Translations under genes and position numbers: made by a program
Notes under the pieces: generated by a model
Databases searched by the model: none
What the model was told of the DNA's origin: nothing
The model's input: the letters and a program-made list of their open reading frames with translations, nothing else
Part shown: positions 25,108 through 35,729 of the stretch, piece after piece
Layout of the letters: the number at the start of each line of letters is the position of its first letter
How positions within the stretch are numbered: the first letter of the stretch is position 1
Assembly: GCA_001939145.1 (NCBI GenBank)
Contig: LSRX01000843.1
Span: 1 to 64,000 of the forward strand
Origin: Symbiodinium microadriaticum
Lineage: Eukaryota > Sar > Dinophyceae > Suessiales > Symbiodiniaceae
Length of the DNA: 64,000 bases
Direction of reading: 5' to 3'

Positions 25108-25127
25108 CTTGAGCCAAAATGGCTACC
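25108..25127 (-). other. Dinoflagellate spliced-leader relic, LINE copy 1
   Basis: The minus strand reads CGGTAGCCATTTTGGCTCAA then G, differing from the conserved dinoflagellate leader at one of 21 positions (G for C near the 5' end). It is followed by GCCGTGAGTGCTCGAGG. Genomic leader sequence in front of an ORF is known in dinoflagellates as the footprint of trans-spliced mRNA that was reverse transcribed and reinserted. Here it marks the 5' end of the LINE-like copy. Confidence 0.85.
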
Positions 25128-25484
25128 GCGCTCTCTCTTGCTTGCGCGCGGGGCGTTTGGAGGTGTGGGAGTCACGCCCCCACCCCCCTGTGCTGTCGGC
25201 GTGAGACGTAGAGGCACGGCACTGGCGAGGTGTGGCCCCCGAACCCTGTTGAAATCCCTCATTATGCCCATGCTTGCCAGCCCCCCCGCCTTGTTGTGTT
25301 CGCCAGTGCCTGTGCCCTTTTCTCTTCCAAAGGGGAGTGCGACTTTTCGTACCGATCTGTTTGTGTGTTTGGTCGCCCGGGAGAAAGCAACTCGAACAAA
25401 TGATAGACCACGTACCACCAACCGTAGAAAGGGACGTAGAAGAGGGACCAAGCACCACAGTGGTTTCCTCCCTCCCTCCCTCCC

Positions 25485-25623
25485 NNNNNNNNNNNNNNNN
25501 NNNNNNNNNNNNNNNNNNNNNNNNNNNNNNNNNNNNNNNNNNNNNNNNNNNNNNNNNNNNNNNNNNNNNNNNNNNNNNNNNNNNNNNNNNNNNNNNNNNN
25601 NNNNNNNNNNNNNNNNNNNNNNN
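25485..25623. other. Assembly gap (139 N)
   Basis: A run of N flanked by CCTCCCTCCCTCCC on the left and CTCGCTCTCGCTCG on the right, so the gap interrupts simple-sequence DNA. Its true length is unknown. Confidence 1.
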
Positions 25624-25648
25624 CTCGCTCTCGCTCGCTCGCTCTCGC

Positions 25649-25685
<37 letters not shown>

Positions 25686-25709
25686 TCTTCTTCTTCTTCT
25701 TCTTCTTCT
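25624..25709. repeat. CTCG / (CT)n / (TTC)n microsatellite
   Basis: Compound simple repeat: CTCG units, then about 14 CT units, then about 7 TTC units, leading directly into repeat R1. Confidence 0.95.
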
Positions 25710-25800
25710 CCAGGGCATGAGAGGCTGTTTAGGCCTCCCGGCCATTAGGGCCCCCCATGTTGTTATGGGGCTTTGAGGAGGCGTGAGAAAAAGTGCGACA
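25710..25800. repeat. Dispersed repeat R1, copy 1
   Basis: Core features are CCAGGGCATGAGAGGC, CCCGGCCATTAGGGCCCCCC and TTATGGGGCTTTGAGGAGGC then GTGAG. Related copies are at 34133-34233, 37479-37575 and 61682-61772. The stretch with CCCCAT and ATGGGG around a 5-base loop can form a hairpin. Every copy has a (CT)n tract next to it. Confidence 0.8.
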
Positions 25801-26043
25801 TGTTCCCCCGTGGAAGACAATAGACTGCATAACTAGTATCGGGGCAACATGTTTTGCAGTACTGCTTTGGGACGCCACTACGGATCAGTCTTGTCATCAC
25901 ATCAGAGACTTTGTTCCGCGGTGTTGCAAAGTAAAGTAAAGTGTAAAGTAAAACCCAGTGCTACAAGTACAACGTTTTCTCTGACGTGATCACGCACACG
26001 ACAGGGGCCTGCATGCATTTCCAGGTGTGGAAGCGTTCAGGGT

Positions 26044-26190
26044 TTGAATCTCTCTCTCTCTCTCTCCGAGCCATGGGGTTCGGGGCAGGTCAAGCCCCTC
26101 GCCCCGCACGCGAACGCGCAGCTGCAGTCCTTGGCAGGAGTTTCCTGGTGGGAGGTTTGCCACCCCAGGCTTGGCTTCACATTGTAGAGT
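26044..26190. repeat. Dispersed repeat R2, copy 1, with (CT)n
   Basis: (CT)n at 26048-26066 is followed by a GC-rich block containing the palindromic CGCACGCGAACGCG, then CTGCAGTCCTTGGCAGG and CCCCAGGCTTGGCTTCAC. Copies with the same order of blocks occur at 34283-34435, 42524-42675 and 43056-43205. Confidence 0.75.
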
Positions 26191-26550
26191 CCCCCAACCG
26201 ATGGCAGTACAAAACAAACACGCGTACAATGCGAAGCAATGCGAAGCAAGACTAAGGCCGCGGCCCGAATCGGCGGGGAACTCTATCAAAGGATTGGGGT
26301 GCTAGGCCAAAAACGTGCTGTTTCCCCCCGCTTCATTGAGCAGGTTTTGGATTGCCTATTGGTGGAACGAAAGCGAATTGAGGCTCAAGCTGTCCCCCGA
26401 ATTCACAGTGGGCTTACAGGTGAATTGAAAGGATGCTAAGATTTGCGGGCGATGTGGCCCGATACATGGCTTGAACGGAGATGGCACAAAAGCCATTAAT
26501 TAAAATCTCACACCTAGTCCCCCTCAGAAATTGTTGCGTCGGTCTTTTTC

Positions 26551-27492
26551 TCAGCAGGTGGTCGGCACCAAGCTTTCGAACCAAAACTTGCAAAGGGACA
26601 AGTCCCCCATCTGGAGTGGGCTCCCCCTTTCAGCTTCTAGAGGCTCCACGTTCTGCACGAGCTTTTGCCATGTGCTCCTGTATCTGTTGTACTCCTCGCC
26701 ACTGCACATTGGGAACCAAGAGGATACGCTTTCTGTGGTGAGGCTGTCCGGTTGTTGGGCTTGTGGCGGCGGCCTCCCACTTGGTTCGCTCGGTCGCAGT
26801 GCAAGGTGGCTTGGGCTGTCTCCCCGGTCGGAGGGGCGACCAGAGTCCCCCCAAGGCCAACTATACGACGGCTCAGCCTCGTCACCAGAGCTGTTCCCCC
26901 AGTCAGGTGGTGTGTCAGTGCCCATTGTCTCCTTTCTTCCACTTGCTGCGTCTTCGTCGCTCCCCTTTTTCGCATGCTCGGTCTGTGGCGTTGGTGTTTG
27001 CTCTCCACCATGCGGATCTTCACGGTAAGCTCCCCCACCTGGTGGAGCGCACTGAGCTGTCTCTGGTGCAGCAACTTCCCCCGAGTTGCTTGGGGCTACA
27101 GGTCGCTGCTTTCTCCTTCTCCCCCGCGCTTTGCGGATCTGTTTGCGGACCTTCTTGATTTGCTTGAGTAAGTCCCCCACTTGCTCTGGGAACCGGGCCA
27201 GGTAGATGGGTGCTTCAGCAAAGACTCTCGGTTGGTATTTGTCCACCAAACGGATGTACTTATCCACCATATCCCCCGTATGGCAGCGTCTCGAGTGCCG
27301 TTTGCAGAAAGCCATGTACGACGCGGCTAGCTTTTTTGAGAGGGGCTTTCCTGTGGTGGCATCTCTGTATCCCCCGTTGCCCTCGTCTTCAAGGACCTCT
27401 TTCCCTGTCCAGCTGTCCATGGAATGAGGCGCATACAGCATCAAGTTCCCCCGCCTCGTCCGAAACTGGGTCATCTCTGAAAGCAGCCGCAA
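26551..27492 (-). CDS. Family X Gag-like ORF (313 codons)
   Basis: An uninterrupted frame. The N-terminal third contains DKYIRLVDKYQPRVFAEAPI and then LARFPEQVGDLLKQIKKVRK, a basic helix that aligns with RFPEQAPQLLKSARKVRRKV in the copy at 40740-41537. The middle is disordered and charged. The C-terminal third has SWPWGDSGRPSDRGDSP, nearly identical to SWPWGDEGRPSDRGDSP in the other copy. Conservation of these two blocks between diverged copies indicates past coding function. A basic helix plus a disordered linker suits a nucleic-acid-binding Gag-like protein, but that is inference; no named family is recognised. Confidence 0.5.
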   Translation of the reverse strand: MRLLSEMTQFRTRRGNLMLYAPHSMDSWTGKEVLEDEGNGGYRDATTGKPLSKKLAASYMAFCKRHSRRCHTGDMVDKYIRLVDKYQPRVFAEAPIYLARFPEQVGDLLKQIKKVRKQIRKARGRRRKQRPVAPSNSGEVAAPETAQCAPPGGGAYREDPHGGEQTPTPQTEHAKKGSDEDAASGRKETMGTDTPPDWGNSSGDEAEPSYSWPWGDSGRPSDRGDSPSHLALRPSEPSGRPPPQAQQPDSLTTESVSSWFPMCSGEEYNRYRSTWQKLVQNVEPLEAERGSPLQMGDLSLCKFWFESLVPTTC

Positions 27493-27830
27493 AGAGGAGG
27501 CTGCAGCTCCGGCTGATTGCTCTGTGTGGCTTCTGGCGGCTGATGAGGTCTACTGTTCCCTCTATCTGTCACCCCATGTAGCCGGCAGTTCGGGTCTGTG
27601 CGCTCGTGCTGTTCACGGAAACCAGTGGTGCACATACCATCCCCGTACTTACACAGTTTGTATTCTTTCGCCATCCCCCGTAGGTTGACCTTCACTATCT
27701 CGCCCTTCCTGCCAAAATCACATCCTGGTAGTTGAAGGTCTCCCCCACCCAACGTCCAGGTAGCAGGTGGTCGGCGCAATGGCAAACGAAGGGAAGGTGT
27801 GGAAGTAGTGGAGCGTTTTCTCCCCAACAA
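27493..27830 (-). pseudogene. Family X Cys/His-motif segment
   Basis: The minus strand reads KEYKLCKYGDGMCTTGFREQ then HERTDPNCRLHG. The copy at 41930-42000 has ICRLCRFAERMC, GFRKCHERSDP and CRLQG. Cys, Cys, His and Cys positions are shared, which suggests a small zinc-binding knuckle at the N-terminus of the family X protein. It is out of frame with the 313-codon ORF by one base. Confidence 0.45.
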
Positions 27831-28084
27831 GCGTGCTCAGGATCAAGTACTTGCAGTCACGGGGTCCCCCTCAAGGCCGTAGTGTTCGATCTTTACCTTC
27901 ACGGATATGGCTCGCGGCTAGGGACCTTTTCCACAGGGCCTCTGAAGCAAAGTGGCAGCAGGTATGTGACTCAAGCCTTCCCCCGCTTGAAGGATCGTCC
28001 ACCTTCCAAGGTTGCTGGGGACAGCCAGCAGCCTCGGAGGGCCGTCCTGAAGCGCCGCCCCGAGCGGCGGGTCGAGTAGCCACT

Positions 28085-28215
28085 CTCTCTCTCTGTCTCT
28101 TTCTTTCGCCAGGGCTAGGGGCAAGGGGAAGATCCCCTTACCTCTCTCTTTCTTTCGCCAGGGCTACGGACGAGGGTTGCCCCTCGCCTCTCTCTCTCTC
28201 TCGCTCTGTCTCTCT
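28085..28215. repeat. (CT)n with R3-like GCCAGGGCTA units
   Basis: Two tandem units TTTCTTTCGCCAGGGCTAGG and TTTCTTTCGCCAGGGCTACG are each followed by a short GGGGAAGATCCCC or GAGGGTTGCCCCTC block and a (CT)n tract. Related units occur at 39280-39345 and 61862-61910. Confidence 0.65.
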
Positions 28216-31200
28216 GTGTCTCGGGTCTCCAAGTCGAGACGTGTCTTGGCGAGCTACTTAAGAAGCATCCGTACTCTTTCGACTGCATGAGCCGAGGGGC
28301 GCCACGCGGCAACCCAGCGGCACGCGTTCAGCGCCTGCCACGAGCCAGCGGTCCTGCTATCGTCACCGGGTTGCCAGCAGGCACAACTAGAATGGACACG
28401 ACAGCGCCAGCTGCAGAGGCCGCTGCCCGTGTGTAACGGCTTCGCCAGGTGTCGTTCATCAGCTGCTGCACCTACACGCGCAACCGCAGGCTTTCTCCCA
28501 CTGCTGGGTCACTTTTGCGCCTCGGCGATGCGGTTCGGGTCGGGGAAGATGTGGATACCATCCCTGCGGAGGCAGGCCCAGTAAAGTGTCTCTATACAAC
28601 CACTTTTGAAGCAGGTTCCGCCTGGTTGCCCAGTATGGTGGCAATGTCAGCTGGTCAATGACCTTTGGATCACCCGCCCGGTCCGTGCCCTGTGTCCCAC
28701 AGATTTTTGCACCTAGAGTGCGAAGCAGAATGCAGGCGCACTTCCTACCGAGATCTGTCAGCGGAAAGTCTGCCGGCGAACAGGCTTGATCCTGATGTTT
28801 ATCCTGCTGTGAATGAACCTGTTGGCTCGCAGGCTAGAAGGATTACGGCCCCGTATGCCAGATCTTCGGAGCGGCTACACTCGTACTTAGAAAGGTGGAG
28901 TCAGTTCCTTCAGCGGATCGAAACTCATAAACTGCACAATGATGAAAATTTGTGGCTTGTAGGGACTGCAGTATCTCGTTAAGAGAAATACAGGGCATCG
29001 CAGCACGGACCGGCCCCACGGCTACAAACATCCATCCAACTATATGCGCGCTTACACGAGCCTCTGCATCATTCGGAGTGCTTTGGCTGGATACCCGTGG
29101 ATGGCTGGAGCCTTCATTAATGCTCCACAGGCTTCTCGGGGCCAGCACCATGAGCATCATCGGATCTCTACTCCACCCTCCTGCAAGTACGAGGCGCACC
29201 CAAACCTAATGTGAATGTCACAAAATCAAAGCAACGACCCTCCCAAATGAAGCTCATGGTGCTGGGCATTGTCTGCTGGTCCGCATTTAACCGAAGTACC
29301 ATGCACGAAGCCTCAAAACACGTCTAACAGTCCGAGTTTTCGACAGAGATCGGTCACAGAGCCCCAGTTTCGAGAGGGGATCCGCCATGATGGCAATGTC
29401 GCCATTGGCTCCGCGCAAGGGATGCGAAACAACTTTGAGGACTTTAAAGGGCAGCAACGTGGCCGATTCGACGGCATGCATGTCGTGCTTCGGCGGTTTG
29501 GATGTCGCAGTGCAGCCCGACCAAAACACAAACAACTAGCTCGTTTCCAGTGCCTTCACATGCCTGTGCTTGCATCAGCAAATCAATAAAGTCAAAAAGC
29601 AAAGGACGCCAAAATGGCACTCCAAGGCACGTAGGTGCAGCCAGCTTTCATGTCTGAGAGTCTGTGAACAAAATATACACATCCATGGTAAAATGTGCAC
29701 CTTGCATGCCGCGCACTCTTCCGCGATGCCATGCGATGCCTGTGTTCTACAGGACTTGGAAGCGGACAGCCTCTCCTTCTCAAGATGTCTTGACCCGGTA
29801 GTGCTCCATGTCAGTGCTTTCGAACTTTTTGGAAGTCGACATTGCCTATGTGATAGTCATAGCGTGTTTAACACTGAGCCGGCCTACTTTTCAAACCTCG
29901 CCGCAAGGTAAGTTGACACCTTCCAGAACTGTGCCCAAGCGGCACATAGTGGAGACGTCAGCCAAACGATATGCCGATATGCATGCATCCGAAAATCTGA
30001 AGAACCAGAAGTCGCCGACGGAGCTACTGTGCTTGGGGTTGCCCCAGAAGCTGTCACAGAATATCCAACAGTCTTCTAGACTGGGGGCGCCAAGTTGCTG
30101 TGTAGATTGTCATAGAAACCTTGCCTTCTGCCGTGCATCAAACTGACATCAAGACTGACAGTGTAACGTGTAGTCAGAATCACCGCGCCTGGACCAATCA
30201 ATGACTCTGATTGAATCTTGACCGTCCAATGAGTGGATACTGCTGCCGCCGACTAATCTGTCAACTCAGTCGCCTCCGAGTGCCACTGTATGCGGACGTT
30301 GAATCGACGCAATGCACTCGACCCGACCGCCGCACACCGGCAAAAGTAGGTACATTCACAACTGCCGAGTCTCTCCGGGGCTCTGGCTAGGTCGATGCAC
30401 TCTTCGGTCCTGCTCGAGGCGTCGCAGATGGCGTCGCGGCTGGGGGTACGTACGGAGGGTGTCCGCTTCCGTCCGCCTCGCCTGGCGCGCGTGTGGCTCG
30501 AGGCCGCAGTTGGAGCCGAGGCGGCGGAGCGGGCAGAACGGCCCGAGAAGGAGCCCACCTCCAAAGAAGACTAAGAGAGTCAGAGAAAGAGACTTCTAGA
30601 ATTCTCTCATTTTGAGACTTCTTTCAATCGCACGCGCAGGGTGCCATCTCTGGCCTTCGGAAGGCCGAGGGCGCAGGCCGGCGCCTCTCAAGTTGAGTCA
30701 CTTGCGTCTTGTTCCTCGCTGGAACTTGAGGCAAGGGCAGCAGGAGTCAGCGGAGGCCCAATCGGCACGTCGCCCACTGCAGCAGCCACGGCCGCGGCCA
30801 TCGCCCTCAAACAGCTTGGGAGTTGTGTCTTTCAGTGCATCGCCCTCCAAACATCTGAGATACTCCAAACCTTCGCTTCAGCAGACGGTGCCGCAGCAGG
30901 CCCACAGTAAAGACCAGCAACCTTGATGTAAAGACTAAGATGCATGCACGCTGCAAAAACAAACGAGGAACTGAGCTGTGAATACTTGCGTCATATTGGT
31001 CATACTGCTTGTTCATGCAGGAACCGGAAGGGCTGTTTCGTGCCACCCAAAGCTTTGCCGCAATCCGAACGTTTGCATGGATTTCGGCTTCCGACCCTAA
31101 AGGTCCGGCAACTTCCATTGATAGCTTTATTCTAGGAAGGCATCTTCGACTGCTCTGAGACTCGAGCATAGCCTCAGAATGCCCTCGAGGACATGCTGTC

Positions 31201-32110
31201 CAAGACCAAGAACACTCAACAGAAAGAACTGTGCCAGCCTTCGAGCCAATTGAGCTAGCAGCTAGTAACCCCCAGGCAAAGTCTGATCCGACATATGCGA
31301 CAGCCACCGGCTATCGGTGTCATCCTTCGTCCTCCACCAGACCCGGAGCGCACCCCACATCGTCGGAATTCCGTGGAAAAGCGGGCAACACACGAGGCCT
31401 CCTCAACCGTTCCAAATCGTGTGGAATGCCTTTTTGACAGTCCTTGTTGCTTGTGCCTGGGGGTCTCTCGTGGCCACTGTACTTGTGATGATTTTGTTTC
31501 CGATTGCGACAAATGCTCGGTGTCTTTCGAAAGATGCAGGGAGCTGAGGCTGTGGCAGCACAGCAGCTGTGACGGCCGCGGCCAGCGCCGCCACAGGGAG
31601 CTCCGAACGAAGGCCCTGAGAGCAAATGACGAAGCCCTCCAACTTTCCAAGTTCACCGCCATGGGAGGACTCATCTACGCACAGTTCGTACAAGACCGTG
31701 AATGACGTCGGCTAAGAACTATCTTCGCCAGTCATGCAGAAGTCGCGAAGCCTCGGCAGTCACGTCACCGCCAGCGCCAGCCGCAGTCGTCGAGTCAACC
31801 AAGCGGCATGAACACTTGGGTTCGTCCGGAGCGTCGGCGGACCCAGGGTCCCCTTCGTGGTCCTCAGGTCTTGGGCCTTCCGGGTCCCCATCGTCACTCT
31901 CGTGCTGAATCTCTGCACCTTCTTCTTCCGGAATCACGGTGTCACTCTCTTCACAGGCTTGGCTGACGTTGCCTCAGAGTTGCTATAGCGGCTCCGGTCT
32001 ACTGTGCCACTTCTGTCCTGCACTGAGGCTGCTGGCCATCAAGGCACCGGTACATCACATGCCCCAAGTAGCCTTCCCGGTCGGGAAGCACGCAGGCACA
32101 AACAGGCATT
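28216..32110. other. Intergenic DNA, no supported gene
   Basis: No family motif was found. GC-rich patches at 30370-30910 and 31300-31940 keep several frames open on both strands at once, which is expected from composition. An acidic minus-strand stretch at 31719-31950 (IPEEEGAEIQHESDDGD) is protein-like but isolated, and I could not place splice sites around it. Confidence 0.45.
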
Positions 32111-32799
32111 CTCTCTCCCTTTCTCTCGCTCTCTCTTCTTCCTTCGGGCATAGGGGGTCTGTCAAATCCCCCTGGCCTCAAGTCCCCCGTATGTTACAGC
32201 GCGCTTGGAGGGATGGTGAGATTTTGTTTCCCCCGAGGAAGTGTTTCAAGGTCTCGAAGTGACCATAACATTCGGCTAACAGTGCGCCCAAACTCGGCGA
32301 TGTATAATCAGCGATGGCGTCGTCGGCCGTTCAGGTCTTGTTCTATGCACTCCGCCGGTTGGTGGACTTTCCTGGAGAGTTTCCCAACATCAAGCTGGAT
32401 GAGATCTCACGCCTTGCCCCACGATACTAGAAGTGGCACAAAAACTCATGAATTGTTGGGAAAAAGGACGCGTGGCTATTTCGCAAAGCGACCTGCAGCC
32501 CGAACAGTTCACGTACCCTCCCACATTTGAGGGGGCCGTGCGGATCTTCATCCCCTACAGGGAGGTTGCCCTTCAACTCGCATATGAACCACAGCCACCA
32601 TTGCAACCGGCGGTTGTTCAAAAATGCATCTCTCGAACATGCCCCATGTTCTAATAATGGCTACTCCGTTTGCGACACGAATCTTGATTGCTCCGACAAA
32701 GTAACCGCGACATCCTTCGCAGTTTACGGACCCATACACGCTCCAAACTGCTCTCTTCTTCCTTTGGGTCTAAGGGGCGAATCACGCCCCCGGCCCAAA

Positions 32800-32911
32800 A
32801 CTGCTCTCGCTCTTTCCCTCTCTGTCTCTGTCTCCGTCTCTGTCTCTCTCTGTTTCTCTCTGTTTCTCTCTGTTTCTCTCTGTTTCCCTCTCCCTCCCTC
32901 CCTCCCTCCCT

Positions 32912-32943
<32 letters not shown>

Positions 32944-32948
32944 TTCGC
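32800..32948. repeat. (CT)n / TCTG / CCCT pyrimidine microsatellite
   Basis: A pyrimidine tract of about 140 bases, with CTCTGTTT units in the middle, runs into TTTCGCGATGGCTACGGTGG, which resembles the R3-like block at 28160. Confidence 0.9.
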
Positions 32949-34132
32949 GATGGCTACGGTGGAGGGTTGTTGCCCCCCACGGGGCGCGTTTGTGTGCCCC
33001 CGATGGTTGCGGAAGAGTTTCTGCCGCGCACAACCAAGGCATTGACTCCCCAAGATAACTCGAAGCGGCACCATGGTAAAACAAGCAATGCCTTCGCTGC
33101 GGAGTTACTCCTCCAGGTAGTACGATCTCCAGCAGCGAAAATTGGATATCGACGATCCGAACAGCTTCAACAATTACAGGGATCAAGAATACATTGAATA
33201 AATTGTTGAATAGAATCAGTACGTAAAGGCAGTGCATGTGGCGCGTCATCTATCCATGTTGTCGAGAAGGTGTTTTGGGACTTGGCTGGGCATTGACACG
33301 GGCAGCAACAAATAACAACCTGGACGCGGCGAAGGTTCGACATGCATTGAATCAGTACGCCGCTACTCAAGTTTATATGCGACCGCCTTCTTACAAAGGG
33401 TGCCGGCCCAGGACTTAAAGGGCAAAAGTGGTAAAGCACACAGCCACAGAGAGGGGGCGGGATTTGCAGGAGTTTGGAGGCTCCAGCGGCCCGTCTAAAC
33501 TAGAGGAAAGAATGGAAGGCTACAACGGGTGTTTCTCACCCCAGGGAGGTATCTAGCACATCTAGCTAGGATGGAGAGAACGTTGTGCTAAGCGCAACCC
33601 TGCGGAACATCGCAGGCCGGTCTTTGTTCAGTTCTGGCAATTGGAGCCATCGAGCGAGAACAAAGGCCAAACAAGCCAAAACCCTAGCATCAACCCCACT
33701 CGCAAGGCTCACAGATGATGACAAGAGAACGAAAAATTTTCTAGGGGAGTTGGCTCGTGAGGCCAAGGCTTAACCTCGCCGAAAAAAGGGCGAAAGGTGT
33801 CGACTCACTACTCTCACTTCAGTGTTGGTGTAGTCCTCAACTGTGCCACCTGTGTTTTGGCTTTGGTTGTCTTGGCCTTGTCCTTCTTCTTATTCTTGGC
33901 GAGGGGAGCTCCCCTATCTCGAAAAGGAAGTCCGGCCCGCCTTGGGGTTTTCGCCCGTAGTGTCAGGAGTAGGAATGGTTTCTCCTCCTTTGTCGCAAAC
34001 TATGATGGGGATGGTGTGCTTCCGGTGGATGGTTTTCTGGAGAAGAAACTGGTGCGGCCTTCCTATGGCGGTAAGCGCAGGGCCAGGAATGCGTAAGGAG
34101 CCACTGTAATCCCCCACGGCTTGACTCTTCTT
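32949..34132. other. Spacer, nothing firmly recognised
   Basis: A frame of about 60 codons on minus (34096 to 33910) next to R1 reads like protein (TIPIIVCDKGGETIPTPDTT), but it has no start, no motif and no second copy in this window. Confidence 0.4.
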
Positions 34133-34233
34133 CGCCAGGGCATGGGGAGCGGTTGAGCCCCCCCGGCCGTTTGGCCCCCCATTTGTTATGGGGCTTTGAG
34201 GAGGCGTGAGAAAGGTTTCACATGGTCCCCCTG
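34133..34233. repeat. Dispersed repeat R1, copy 2
   Basis: CCAGGGCATGGGGAGCGGTT, then CCCGGCCGTTTGGCCCCCCA and TTATGGGGCTTTGAGGAGGC then GTGAG, matching copy 1 in order and spacing. Confidence 0.85.
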
Positions 34234-34282
34234 TTTTTGACCACTGAGATAACCACGTACGAAAGCAAGGACACGGTTTGAC

Positions 34283-34435
34283 TCTCTCTCTCTCTCTCTC
34301 TCTACCAGGCAAGAGGAAAGGGGCGGACACCCCTCCCCTCGCGCGCGAACGCGCACCTGCAGGTCTTGGCAGGTTTTCAACTTCCTGGTAGGGGGTTGGC
34401 CCCCCCAGGCTTGGCGTTACAAAGCACGGCCACTG
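34283..34435. repeat. Dispersed repeat R2, copy 2, with (CT)n
   Basis: (CT)n at about 34281-34302, ACCAGGCAAGAGG, the palindromic CGCGCGCGAACGCGC, CTGCAGGTCTTGGCAGG, and CCCCAGGCTTGGCGTTAC. It is the best-preserved R2 copy and lies 50 bases from R1 copy 2. Confidence 0.85.
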
Positions 34436-34739
34436 AAAGTAAAGGGAGGCCCCAGCTGATTGCAGACAACAAGTCAAACAACAGCGCGGTTATCAGGAAT
34501 ATGACATGCTAAGGCGGGGACCCAGATATCGGCCGAGGGATTCCAGGTCGGGGTTGCAAGGCAAAAGCGTGCAGTCTTCCCCCCCTGCTGCTACGTACGG
34601 GCAAGAACTTGGTACTATCATTGAACGGAACTATAATTACTGGTTGGCCAGAAAAGTTTGAGCTCCAAAGGTGAGTTGAAAAGAAGCGAAGATTAAGGGC
34701 ACTGTGTCCCCGAGGTACAAGTTGAAGGGAGAAGGCTGA

Positions 34740-35450
34740 CGAGCCTACATAAAAAGTTCACACCTTATCTCAAGGCCCTCCTCAGACAGCTGCTCAGAAC
34801 TTTTTGCGTAGTTGCCACAGTAACAGCGAGGCGTCGAGTTCCCCCAGGTCCAAAAACTGCATGTATAAGGTTGTCGTCCCCCGTCATCGTCACTGTCGTC
34901 GGTTGCCCGGTGTAAGTTCCCTTCTCGCACTTGTCAGATGTGCCTGCACTCGCTGCACATCCATCCACATTGACATTTGATTGGGGGTTTGCCGGGCAAG
35001 TCCCCCTCCCCCTCCTCTTTCAGCTTCAAGGTCACGTCTAGGAGGCGGTTCCCCCCTTGGCTCATTGGGGCGTTCCGCGAGAATTCCTGGCTATCTGTCG
35101 TCACCACGGTCCTTTTTCGCACGCTGGTCTGCAAGGTAACTGCGCTCACTTTCCGCAGGCTCCCCCAAGGCTGCTCGTCCACGGCGTTTTCGGTCACTGC
35201 TCTTGGGAGTTCGTCGTCCCCCTTTCCTTTCCCCCCTGGCCTTCTCGTGGTAGTAGTGGGGCTTGTCGTGGTACGTCGGTCTCCCCCACGGCTTGAACGA
35301 ATCTGCTTCCTTATCTTTTTGACCTTCTTCAAGAGCTTTTTGGCTTGCTTGGGAAAGCGGCATACCCTTTGTGGGTTTTGTGGGTTTGGAGGGATCGCAA
35401 TGCTCGCCAGTCCAGTTGTGAGGCTTGTGCTGCTTGTTGTTGTGCCCACG
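34740..35450 (-). pseudogene. Family X fragment fused to LINE copy 2
   Basis: The minus frame 35449-34934 contains FPKQAKKLLKKVKKIRKQIR, the family X basic helix, preceded by LINE-linker sequence (LRSLQTHKTHKGY at about 35370). It is followed by KCQCGWMCSECRHI, a cysteine-rich patch, and two overlapping short frames down to 34745. The upstream linker is shared with LINE copy 1, where it continues instead into reverse transcriptase, so a deletion or recombination has joined two element families near 35360. Confidence 0.5.
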
Positions 35451-35729
35451 CGCGTTGCTCACGTTTGCGATGGCGAGCCGGCGAGCCACTGCTTTCCATG
35501 CACGCCGGGCTGCTGGGCCTGCTGTCGCCGTTTGTGCTGTTTTCCGCAACTGCTTGAGTGCAGGACCTTCCACGGAATTTGCTGGCCACCCCCTGGGTGT
35601 CCTCCCCCTTGGGCGGTGGTACGGCCAGCAGCTGTTGGACTTGGGCTGGTGGGCGGGGAGTGTCCGCGGCCCCCACCTATGGCCCAGTTGCGTCCCCCTC
35701 CTTTGTGCTTGCCATTCCCCCCCAAAAAA

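Larger units (their letters stand above)
21784..25127 (-). mobile_element. LINE-like retrotransposon, degenerate copy 1
   Basis: Reading on the minus strand: a spliced-leader relic (25127-25108), an ORF1 segment with coiled coil, an endonuclease/exonuclease/phosphatase (EEP) domain, a basic linker, the start of a reverse transcriptase (RT), and a C-terminal RT-like segment. The parts are in the order expected of an L1/RTE-type non-LTR element but are split by many frameshifts. Two deletions are apparent: the WNVGG start of the EEP domain is missing (near 23780) and RT motifs B to D are missing (between about 22335 and 22185). Comparison with copy 2 (35360-37430) supports all boundaries up to the linker. 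The 3' end is uncertain. Confidence 0.7.
26518..27840 (-). mobile_element. Family X element, copy 1
   Basis: Minus-strand segment with a Cys/His motif region followed by a 313-codon ORF, both matched by a second copy at 40541-42093 and partly by a third at 34740-35450. It is dense in G5 runs on its sense strand, like the LINE copies. No reverse transcriptase was found within it, so it is either the Gag-like part of a truncated element or a non-autonomous element. Confidence 0.55.

Noticed and set aside
25018-25820. Frames of 239-252 codons crossing the N gap
   Set aside because: They span unknown sequence and simple repeats.
28150-28170. CCGTAGCC resemblance of R3-like blocks to the spliced-leader 5' end
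   Set aside because: Only 8-10 bases match and the following bases (CTGGCGAAAG) differ completely; chance is likely.
30253-31705. Possible exons in GC-rich patches
   Set aside because: Two or three frames on both strands are open at the same time, with no motif and no convincing splice sites.
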